From an uncultured Clostridia bacterium (GTDB lineage: Bacteria; Bacillota; Clostridia; Oscillospirales; Ruminococcaceae): a stretch of DNA of 5,199 bases. Both the position numbers and the translations under genes were made by a program. This document shows, piece by piece, positions 1 through 5,199 of the stretch. Within the stretch, counting starts at the first letter, position 1. Every line of letters starts with the position of its first letter. The notes below the pieces were generated by a model. It had not been told where the DNA came from, did no database searches, and saw only the letters and a program-made list of their open reading frames with translations. The stretch covers positions 1-5,199 of the forward strand of contig CALGTU010000068.1 of NCBI GenBank assembly GCA_937901465.1, written 5' to 3'.

Positions 1-72
1 GACAATTCCGTTTGCGAGTCATTTTTCAAGACCCTAAAGCAAGAAGAAATATACAGAAAAGACTATCTATAA
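1..72 (+). pseudogene. IS3-family transposase fragment (catalytic Glu region)
   Basis: Frame 1 reads DNSVCESFFKTLKQEEIYRKDY, then Leu and a TAA stop at 70-72. The pattern DNxxxESFFxxLKxE is the hallmark of the end of the DDE integrase core in IS3-family (OrfB, rve-type) transposases. The glutamate in ESFF (residue 6 here) is the third catalytic acidic residue. A full protein would continue for roughly 40-50 residues through a YNxxRPH-type motif, but similarity breaks off after about base 66 and the frame ends at once. The beginning lies outside the window, so the upstream part may be intact. No terminal inverted repeat of an IS is visible. I am fairly sure of the family and sure that the copy is not functional as it stands. 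Confidence 0.72.
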
Positions 73-240
73 AGGAGAAGTACCAGAAGGAAGTACTGAT
101 TATGAAGAAACATTTAGATTAAGAATGTGGTTAAGTGATCAAGCTAGATTTGATACAATGGATATGAATAATAAGAAATTTATTTTAACAGTAAAAGAAA
201 ATACTAATGTTACAGTAAGTAAAACAAGTAAAGGAAACGA
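62..240 (+). pseudogene. AT-rich fragment resembling a secreted/surface protein
   Basis: The frame is open from base 38 to the stop at 410-412. From about base 62 it encodes a stretch with EGSTDYEETFRLRMWLSD and then KKFILTVKENTNVTV. The FRLRMWLS core followed by a short loop and a beta strand (FILTVKV-like) resembles the end of beta-sandwich domains in uncharacterised secreted proteins of low-GC gut Firmicutes. That is recollection of a pattern, not a verified family. There is no start with a ribosome binding site, no signal peptide, and the sequence runs without a stop into an epimerase fragment. It is strongly A+T rich, unlike the glg genes. The boundaries are approximate. I regard it as a fragment of a gene whose identity is uncertain. 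Confidence 0.35.
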
Positions 241-249
241 ACTAAAAAA

Positions 250-383
250 TTATTATGGCATTACATATATTGATGATGTAGTAGAAGGAATTATTCTTGT
301 AATGCAGCATGCTCCAGAAAAAGTAAATGGTGAAGATGGGCTTCCTATGCCGCCATATAAAATTTATAATATAGGCAATAACG
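250..383 (+). pseudogene. NAD-dependent nucleotide-sugar epimerase fragment
   Basis: The frame continuing from the preceding fragment reads TYIDDVVEGIILVMQHAP, then KVNGEDGLPMPPYKIYNIGNN. This closely follows the C-terminal substrate-binding part of UDP-glucuronate 4-epimerase-like short-chain dehydrogenases. In that family TYIDDIVEG is followed by a proline-rich loop and YNIGN, which leads into NPENLLDFV. The intact enzyme interconverts UDP-sugars for capsule or cell-surface polysaccharide and needs an N-terminal Rossmann domain, which is absent. Similarity stops after NIGNN, where the frame continues as EFTKTFVIH and ends at 410-412, next to the end of glgA on the other strand. The residues just before TYIDD (KNYYGI) also differ from the expected family sequence. 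It cannot be a functional gene as seen. Confidence 0.7.
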
Positions 384-408
384 AATTTACGAAAACGTTT
401 GTCATCCA
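384..408. other. Short gap between epimerase fragment and glgA end
   Basis: These 25 bases follow the last epimerase-like codon and precede the glgA stop codon, which is read on the minus strand. They may be the true sequence downstream of glgA. I see no intrinsic terminator here, only an 8-base palindrome (AAACGTTT, 393-400) that is too short to matter. The join between the foreign fragments and the glg cluster must lie in or next to this gap. Confidence 0.4.
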
Positions 409-1830
409 TTAATATTCGCCTGTAAGTTCACGGTAAAGACCGAGATAAAGTTCTGCTGATGTATCCCAGCTGAAATCGCTCTTCATGGCGTGTGTAACAA
501 GTCTGCCCCACTGTGCTTTCTTGTCATAATATTCTTTAGCTCTTCTACAAGCATCAAGCATATCGTGTGCGTTGTATGTCTTGAATGTAAATCCGTTTCC
601 GCCCTTATCGCCTGCATCCTGGATAGAGTCACGGAGACCGCCTGTTTCACGAACTATCGGGATTGTTCCGTAACGGCAAGAAATCATCTGTGCAAGTCCG
701 CAAGGTTCACTCTGTGAAGGCATAAGGAACATATCACAACCGGCATAAATCTTCTTTGAAAGGTCGGGGAAGAATCCGATTGTAACGCTTACTCTGTCGG
801 GATAACGCCAAGCCATTTCGTTGAAGAAATCTTCATAGATTTTTTCGCCTGAGCCCAAGATTACAAACTTATAGCCGAGGTCAACTATATCGCTGAATAC
901 ATATTTGATAAGGTCAAGTCCCTTATGAGAAACGAATCTTGTAACAATACCGATAACTGGTTCGTTGCCTTCCTGAAGACCGAGGTCAGCAAGAAGCTGT
1001 TTCTTACATACAGCCTTGCCCTTCTTATCCTTTGCAGAGAAGTTTGCAGGGATAATGGGGTCTGTTTCGGGATTGTATCTTTCAAGGTCGATACCATTAA
1101 GGAAACCGCAGAGTTTATACTGTTTATTAGCGAGTGCTCTGTCGAGACCATGTGAATACCATGGGTCAAGAATTTCCCATGCATAGCTTGGTGAAACTGT
1201 TGTTATCTTATCGGCACACTCGATAGCACCCTTCATCATGTTAACGCAACCGTCATACTGAACAACATTTGCGTGATACATAGGAAGTCCTAAAATTTCG
1301 CTTACGAGTTCGAGGCCGTATTTGCCCTGATACTGAATGTTATGAATTGTGAATACTGTCTTGATGTCTTCATAACCCATCTGATAGCGATAGATTGTTG
1401 AATAATAAACAGGAACCATCGCTGTCTGCCAGTCGTTACAGTTTATAACCTGTGGCTTGAAATCAATATATTTGAGCATTTCAAGAACCGCTCTTGAGAA
1501 GAATACGAATCTTTCAGCGTCATCATAGAAACCATAAAGTCCGTCTCTTCCGAAATAATATTCGTTATCGATAAGATAATATGTGACGCCGTTTACTTCG
1601 CCCTTCATAATTCCGCAATACTGCTTTCTCCAGGCAACATCAACGGTGAAGTTTGTAACGAATGTGAGCTTTTCACGAAGTTCCCACTTGATGTTCTTGT
1701 AAAGGGGCATTACAACGCGACAGTCGTGTCCCGCTTTGTTCATAGCAGCGGGAAGAGAACCAGCAACATCAGCAAGTCCGCCTGAAGCGATATAAGGGAG
1801 TGCTTCACTTGAAGCATAAAGAATTCTCAT
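409..1830 (-). CDS. glgA: Glycogen synthase (ADP-glucose type, GT5)
   Basis: Transfers glucose from ADP-glucose to the non-reducing end of alpha-1,4-glucan in the cytoplasm, the chain-elongation step of glycogen synthesis. The 473 residues match the usual bacterial GlgA length of about 470-490. The N-terminal GT5 domain begins MRILYASSEALPY and carries SGGLADVAGSLP (16-27), with HN at 163-164. The C-terminal GT-B domain has TRFVSHKG (297-304, with R298 and K303 matching the nucleotide-sugar-binding Arg and Lys of the family), the catalytic-site motif SEPCGLAQ (374-381, E375) and RETGGL (394-399). Position 15, usually Lys in the KxGGL motif of enterobacterial enzymes, is Ala. The start is supported by AGGAGG ten bases upstream. 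It is the last gene of the cluster, 86 bases after glgD with a hairpin between them. No terminator follows the stop. Confidence 0.97.
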   Translation of the reverse strand: MRILYASSEALPYIASGGLADVAGSLPAAMNKAGHDCRVVMPLYKNIKWELREKLTFVTNFTVDVAWRKQYCGIMKGEVNGVTYYLIDNEYYFGRDGLYGFYDDAERFVFFSRAVLEMLKYIDFKPQVINCNDWQTAMVPVYYSTIYRYQMGYEDIKTVFTIHNIQYQGKYGLELVSEILGLPMYHANVVQYDGCVNMMKGAIECADKITTVSPSYAWEILDPWYSHGLDRALANKQYKLCGFLNGIDLERYNPETDPIIPANFSAKDKKGKAVCKKQLLADLGLQEGNEPVIGIVTRFVSHKGLDLIKYVFSDIVDLGYKFVILGSGEKIYEDFFNEMAWRYPDRVSVTIGFFPDLSKKIYAGCDMFLMPSQSEPCGLAQMISCRYGTIPIVRETGGLRDSIQDAGDKGGNGFTFKTYNAHDMLDACRRAKEYYDKKAQWGRLVTHAMKSDFSWDTSAELYLGLYRELTGEY

Positions 1831-1840
1831 AATAAAAAAT

Positions 1841-1846
1841 CCTCCT
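1841..1846 (-). promoter_or_regulatory. glgA ribosome binding site
   Basis: AGGAGG on the minus strand, ten bases before the ATG at 1828-1830. It is a perfect Shine-Dalgarno core and fixes the glgA start. Confidence 0.85.
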
Positions 1847-1875
1847 GTGTATAATCTTTCTTTTATTTATAGGGC

Positions 1876-1906
1876 AAAAGCGGTATAGAAAATTCCTACA
1901 CCGCCT
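1876..1906 (-). terminator. Hairpin after glgD: weak intrinsic terminator or attenuator
   Basis: Read on the minus strand, GCGGTGTAGG (1895-1904) pairs with CTATACCGC and the preceding T (1880-1889). This gives ten continuous pairs, two of them G-T, around a five-base loop AATTT. Two further pairs (A-T and G-T) can extend the base. Four T residues follow directly (1876-1879), then GCCC. The hairpin begins about a dozen bases after the glgD stop, as expected for a terminator. The T run is short, so termination may be partial, leaving some read-through into glgA. I infer a role in setting glgA expression apart from glgBCD. No clear promoter for glgA was found between the hairpin and its ribosome binding site. 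Confidence 0.55.
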
Positions 1907-1916
1907 ATGGTTTCAA

Positions 1917-3041
1917 TTAGATTTTTGCGCCCTTACCTACATAAAGTGGGTAATACTGTGAACCTGTAAGATTTCTGAAATCCTGAATTTCAACAGACTT
2001 ATCTGTGATTACATAGTTTACATCACACTTCTTACCGATAACCGTATTCTGCATGATGATTGAATTCTTGATAACAGCGTCTTTTCCTACCTTAACGCCA
2101 CGGAAAAGGATTGAGTTTTCAACTGTTCCTTCAACGATACAGCCGTCAGCGATGAGTGAATTCTTAACGCTTGCACCAATGCCGTATTTAGCGGGTGCGT
2201 TATCTCTGATCTTTGTATAGATAGGTCTCTTTTCGAGGAATATCTTATCTCTTGTTTCTGTTGAAAGCATAGCCATATTAGCCTTGTAATATGTGTCGAT
2301 AGAGTCAATCTTTGCGTAGTAGCCTTCATGCTTATAAGCCATAACTACGTATTCTTTTACTCTTGCCTGAAGAACATCCTTTTCAAAGCTGTAAAGACTC
2401 TTGCTTGCACATTCAAGAACGATATCCTGAAGGAAATCTTTCTTTATAAGGAACATATTAAGGCTTACATCACAGTCACCGCTGATCTGTGGTCTGATGA
2501 GAACATCTGTTACTCTGCCTTCTTCGTTGATACCGAAAACTGTTGAGTTTTTAGCCTGTTCCATTGAGATTACGCTCTTTGCGTAAACAGCAGTGATATC
2601 AGCACCTGTCTTGATATGCTGTTCAACGATAGGTGTGTAATCAATATTTGTTATAACATCACAGTCTGAAAGAAGAACATATTCAGCGTCTGAATTCTTA
2701 ACGAAATTGATAACGCCGTAAAGTGCTTCAAGTCTTCCACGATACATACCACTGTCAACATGACCGAAAGGAGGAAGAAGATGAAGACCGCCCTGCTTTC
2801 TTGCAAGGTCCCATTCACGACCTGATCCTAAATGGTCAAGAAGACTCTGATAGTTGGATTTTGTGATAACGCCCACTTCACCTATTCCTGAGTTTACCAT
2901 ATTAGAAAGCGGAAAATCTATCATTCTGTATCTTCCGCCGAAGAGAACAGAACCCATTGTTCTTTCCTTTGTAAGTTCAACAACGGAAATGTCATGCATA
3001 TTTGCAAAAATCATACCAAGTACTTTTGTTTTACCAGCCAT
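1917..3041 (-). CDS. glgD: GlgD, non-catalytic ADP-glucose pyrophosphorylase homologue
   Basis: Paralogue of GlgC found next to it in many Firmicutes. In Geobacillus stearothermophilus GlgD has little activity alone and raises the activity of GlgC in a mixed complex. The 374 residues show a nucleotidyltransferase-like domain (about 5-245) with GGRYRMIDFPLSN (35-47), then a left-handed beta-helix of hexapeptide repeats (about 285-355). The active-site motifs are degraded: GGQGSRL of GlgC is replaced by NMHDISV (14-20), FEEKP by VLIRP, and WRDVGT by YAKIDS (242-247). The ATG at 3039-3041 is chosen because AAGGGGG lies eight bases upstream and the protein then begins MAGKTKVLGMIF. An in-frame ATG at 3060-3062 would add seven residues and overlap glgC, but has a poorer Shine-Dalgarno placement. 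The gap from glgC is 13 bases, so the two are surely co-transcribed and probably translationally coupled. Confidence 0.93.
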   Translation of the reverse strand: MAGKTKVLGMIFANMHDISVVELTKERTMGSVLFGGRYRMIDFPLSNMVNSGIGEVGVITKSNYQSLLDHLGSGREWDLARKQGGLHLLPPFGHVDSGMYRGRLEALYGVINFVKNSDAEYVLLSDCDVITNIDYTPIVEQHIKTGADITAVYAKSVISMEQAKNSTVFGINEEGRVTDVLIRPQISGDCDVSLNMFLIKKDFLQDIVLECASKSLYSFEKDVLQARVKEYVVMAYKHEGYYAKIDSIDTYYKANMAMLSTETRDKIFLEKRPIYTKIRDNAPAKYGIGASVKNSLIADGCIVEGTVENSILFRGVKVGKDAVIKNSIIMQNTVIGKKCDVNYVITDKSVEIQDFRNLTGSQYYPLYVGKGAKI

Positions 3042-3049
3042 CTTTATCG

Positions 3050-3056
3050 CCCCCTT
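3050..3056 (-). promoter_or_regulatory. glgD ribosome binding site overlapping the glgC stop
   Basis: AAGGGGG on the minus strand, eight bases before the ATG at 3039-3041. Its two A residues are also the last two bases of the glgC stop codon (TAA, 3055-3057). Ribosomes ending glgC therefore sit on the glgD start region, which fits coupled translation and roughly equal amounts of the two subunits. It decides for the internal ATG rather than the one at 3060-3062. Confidence 0.7.
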
Positions 3057-4257
3057 AAACATTTTCCGTTACATTTTCCTTGGGAGCAATCTTCTTGCCC
3101 TCAGAAACTGTTAAATTATGACCGATAACCGCAACGCCCCAGCTGTCTTTATCTGTAACAGATTCGGGACGAGCGCCTATTGTTGCATATTCGCCTACTA
3201 CACATTCTTCGCCGACAATAGCGTATTCAACTACTGCGCCTGCTTTGATTACAGAGCCTGGCATGATGATACTGTCTCTTACAGTAGCACCTTCTTCGAT
3301 TGTAACGCCGGGGAAGATAATTGAGAAATCAACATTACCGTTTACAACAGCACCTTCAGAAATCATTGAGTTTTCTATCTTTGCTGATGAACCTACATAC
3401 TGAGGAGGCATGTTTGCTGTTCTTGAATAGATCTTCCAGTCGGGATCGTAAAGGTCAAGAGGAATGTTGGGGTTTAAAAGGTCCATATTTGCTTCCCAGA
3501 GGCTGTCGATTGTACCAACGTCTCTCCAATAGCCTTCGAAAGGATAAGCAACAAGCTTCTCGCCTGCATTAAGCATATTAGGAATGATAGCCTTACCAAA
3601 GTCCTTATCTTCTTCGGGATTGTTTTCATTGTCGATAAGATACTGACGAAGCTTCTTCCATGAGAAGATATAGATACCCATTGAAGCGAGTGTTGAACGA
3701 GGCTTAGCAGGCTTTTCTTCAAAGTCTGTAATGCCCATGTTTTCATCACAGATCATAATACCGAGTCTTGTTGCTTCTTCAAGAGTAACTTCCTGAACAG
3801 CGATTGTTGCGTCAGCATTCTTTTCTTTATGATAAGCGAGCATCTTTGAGTAGTCCATCTTATAGATATGGTCACCCGAAAGGATTACAACATAGTCAGG
3901 GTCGTATCTGTCAACGAAGTTGATGTTCTGATAGATAGCATTTGCTGTTCCCTTATACCACTGAGCACCGAGTGCTGTCTGGAAAGGAGGAAGAGCGTGT
4001 GCGCCACCATGGATCTTGTCAAGGTCCCAAGGCTGTCCGTTTCCGATATAATCATGGAGAACGAGTGGCTGATACTGTGTAAGAACTCCGACTGTGTCTA
4101 TGCCTGAGTTGATACAGTTTGATAAAGGAAAGTCGATGATTCTATACTTTCCGCCGTATGAAACGGCCGGCTTTGCCATGTCCTGTGTAAGAGCGTAAAG
4201 GCGACTGCCCTGTCCGCCGGCAAGTAACATAGCAACGCATTCTTTTTTGGTATACAT
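3055..4257 (-). CDS. glgC: Glucose-1-phosphate adenylyltransferase (ADP-glucose pyrophosphorylase)
   Basis: Makes ADP-glucose and pyrophosphate from ATP and glucose-1-phosphate, the committed step of bacterial glycogen synthesis, in the cytoplasm. The 400 residues are of typical Firmicute length. The nucleotidyltransferase domain carries the nucleotide-binding loop GGQGSRL (14-20), GGKYRIIDFPLSNCINSG (35-52), SGDHIYKMDY (127-136, with D129 matching the catalytic Asp of the E. coli enzyme), FEEKP for the sugar phosphate (179-183) and YWRDVGT (243-249). A left-handed beta-helix domain follows (about 285-385). K37 in GGKYR matches by motif the lysine tied to fructose-1,6-bisphosphate activation in E. 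coli GlgC; whether this enzyme is activated cannot be told, since some Firmicute enzymes are not. The start is supported by GGAGG nine bases upstream. It lies 41 bases after glgB and 13 before glgD, in one operon. Confidence 0.97.
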   Translation of the reverse strand: MYTKKECVAMLLAGGQGSRLYALTQDMAKPAVSYGGKYRIIDFPLSNCINSGIDTVGVLTQYQPLVLHDYIGNGQPWDLDKIHGGAHALPPFQTALGAQWYKGTANAIYQNINFVDRYDPDYVVILSGDHIYKMDYSKMLAYHKEKNADATIAVQEVTLEEATRLGIMICDENMGITDFEEKPAKPRSTLASMGIYIFSWKKLRQYLIDNENNPEEDKDFGKAIIPNMLNAGEKLVAYPFEGYWRDVGTIDSLWEANMDLLNPNIPLDLYDPDWKIYSRTANMPPQYVGSSAKIENSMISEGAVVNGNVDFSIIFPGVTIEEGATVRDSIIMPGSVIKAGAVVEYAIVGEECVVGEYATIGARPESVTDKDSWGVAVIGHNLTVSEGKKIAPKENVTENV

Positions 4258-4266
4258 AACTTTGTA

Positions 4267-4271
4267 CCTCC
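4267..4271 (-). promoter_or_regulatory. glgC ribosome binding site
   Basis: GGAGG on the minus strand, nine bases before the ATG at 4255-4257, in the 41-base gap after glgB. I see no terminator hairpin in that gap, so glgC is probably read from the same transcript as glgB. Confidence 0.8.
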
Positions 4272-4298
4272 GATTTTATTTGAATTTTGTTGGTTTAC

Positions 4299-5199
4299 TT
4301 ATTTTTTGTCCGAAGCTTTCTTCTCTGTCGCCTTCTTTTCGGTTGACTTTGAAGATTTTTTCTTGCTGTCAGACTTTTTAGCGGTTGTTTTCTTTGAAGT
4401 TGTTTTCTTCTTGGTTTCCTTCTTTTCACCAGAAGATTCTGTCTTTTTCTTCTTGGGTGCATCGGGAAGCTTTTCAAAGAACATTACTGAGAGTGCAGGA
4501 ATTTTAAGTGAGATACACTGTTCGTATCCATGCATACCAAGTTCTTCTGTCTTGACAGTTCCGTTATCAAGACCTGTTCCGCCGAATTCTTTATCGTCGC
4601 TTGAGAAGACTTGTTTATACTTGCCCTTATAAGGAACGCCTATCTTATAATCTTCTCTTTCAACGGGAACGAAGTTACATACAACAACGATTTCGTTTCC
4701 GTTATCGTCGATTCTTCTGAATGCGATGATACTCTGCTTGTAGTCATCGTGTGAAATCCAGCTGAAGCCCTGCCAGCTGTCGTCGTTTTCCCAGAATGCA
4801 GGACGGCTTAAATAGAATTTATTGAGTGCTGAAAGGAACTTCTTGTTGTTTGCGTGTCCTTCATACTGTAATAAATCCCAGTCGAGTTCTTTCTTATAAT
4901 CCCATTCCTTGCCCTGAGCAAATTCCTGTCCCATAAAGAGAAGTTTCTTTCCGGGATGAGCTATTGTGTAACCGAGGAACGCACGGAGAGATTTGAATTT
5001 ATCTTCTCTTTCGCCCGGCATCTTTTCAAGGAGAGAACATTTTCCGTAAACCACTTCATCGTGTGAAAGAGGAAGGATATAGTTTTCGGAGAAGCAATAG
5101 AAGAATGAGAATGTGAGTTTGTCGTGGTTGAATGCTCTGAAATAAGGGTCAAGCGAAATGTATTTAACCATATCGTTCATCCAGCCCATATTCCACTTG
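4299..5199 (-). CDS. glgB: 1,4-alpha-glucan branching enzyme (GH13), N-terminal part outside window
   Basis: Cuts alpha-1,4-glucan chains and rejoins them by alpha-1,6 links, forming the branches of glycogen. The frame is open to the right edge and continues past it. Counting from the Met at 5187-5189, the visible part holds LPLSHDEVVYGK (39-50, with H43 and D44 as the conserved HD of GH13 region IV, the transition-state Asp), HPGKKLLFMGQEF (78-90), and the C-terminal beta-sandwich domain to about residue 241. The nucleophile Asp and acid/base Glu motifs would lie upstream, outside the window. Odd for the family is a tail from about 246 to 296, where I count 23 Lys among 51 residues, with Ser, Thr, Ala and Glu. 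The stop is at 4299-4301. It is the first gene seen in the operon, and any promoter lies beyond the window. Confidence 0.95.
   Translation of the reverse strand, partial: KWNMGWMNDMVKYISLDPYFRAFNHDKLTFSFFYCFSENYILPLSHDEVVYGKCSLLEKMPGEREDKFKSLRAFLGYTIAHPGKKLLFMGQEFAQGKEWDYKKELDWDLLQYEGHANNKKFLSALNKFYLSRPAFWENDDSWQGFSWISHDDYKQSIIAFRRIDDNGNEIVVVCNFVPVEREDYKIGVPYKGKYKQVFSSDDKEFGGTGLDNGTVKTEELGMHGYEQCISLKIPALSVMFFEKLPDAPKKKKTESSGEKKETKKKTTSKKTTAKKSDSKKKSSKSTEKKATEKKASDKK

Noticed and set aside
393..400. Palindrome AAACGTTT after glgA
   Set aside because: It is only eight bases with no loop and no T run. It is too short for a terminator and not repeated nearby.
125..412. Plus-strand reading frame from ATG 125 as a genuine 95-residue gene
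   Set aside because: There is no ribosome binding site at this ATG, the domain-like similarity begins well upstream of it, and the frame joins two unrelated protein fragments.
885..1184. Other open frames overlapping glgA, glgD and glgC on either strand
   Set aside because: They lie inside genes with complete, strongly conserved proteins in another frame and show no motifs of their own.
1850..1855. TATAAT on the plus strand between glgA and glgD
   Set aside because: It would drive transcription antisense into glgD, and there is no plus-strand gene there. The gap is AT-rich, so chance matches are expected.
1848..1877. Possible glgA promoter: TTGCCC (1872-1877) and TATACA (1848-1853) on the minus strand, 18 bases apart
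   Set aside because: Each box matches only four of six consensus bases, and the start point would fall inside the ribosome binding site. A TATAAA at 1866-1871 has no -35 box at the right distance.
3042..3062. Upstream ATG at 3060-3062 as the glgD start
   Set aside because: It would overlap glgC, its nearest AAGGA is too far away, and the ATG at 3039-3041 has AAGGGGG at ideal spacing and gives the usual N-terminus.
4306..4632. Long plus-strand open frame opposite the end of glgB
   Set aside because: It is the antisense of the lysine-rich tail and C-terminal domain. The Phe/Ser/Val-rich composition simply mirrors AAG/AAA codons, and there is no family motif or convincing start.
1..5199. CRISPR array, tRNA, rRNA, riboswitch, diversity-generating or defence system
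   Set aside because: I looked on both strands and found no spaced direct repeats, RNA gene hallmarks or motifs of such systems. Nearly all of the window is accounted for by the glg genes.

Overview
The window suggests a mid-GC Firmicute of the class Clostridia, most like Ruminococcus and relatives. This rests on a separate GlgD next to GlgC, strong Shine-Dalgarno sites of the GGAGG type, and the wording of the protein motifs. I cannot name the species from sequence alone. Lines sampled by hand from the glg genes run at about 43% G+C or somewhat higher.

Nearly all of the window (409-5199) is a glycogen (alpha-glucan) biosynthesis cluster on the minus strand, transcribed from right to left: glgB (branching enzyme, N-terminal part outside the window), glgC (ADP-glucose pyrophosphorylase, catalytic), glgD (its degenerate paralogue, probably a regulatory or structural partner) and glgA (glycogen synthase). 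GlgC, probably with GlgD, makes ADP-glucose from glucose-1-phosphate and ATP. GlgA adds the glucose to alpha-1,4 chains, and GlgB introduces alpha-1,6 branches. Gaps are short (41 bases glgB-glgC, 13 bases glgC-glgD). The exception is the 86-base glgD-glgA gap, which holds a hairpin followed by a short T run that looks like a weak intrinsic terminator or attenuator.

The left 408 bases do not fit the rest. They are a mosaic of short plus-strand coding fragments from unrelated genes: the catalytic-glutamate end of an IS3-family transposase (1 to about 66), an AT-rich piece resembling a secreted or surface protein (about 62-240), and an internal piece of a nucleotide-sugar epimerase (about 250-383). 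The stretch 61-380 is only about 29% G+C by hand count. This looks like a chimeric contig end or a scrambled junction rather than a working locus.

I see no convincing new biological system. The points most worth checking are the mosaic left end, the internal terminator before glgA, the lysine-rich tail on GlgB, the loss of catalytic motifs in GlgD and an alanine in place of the usual lysine in GlgA's KxGGL motif.
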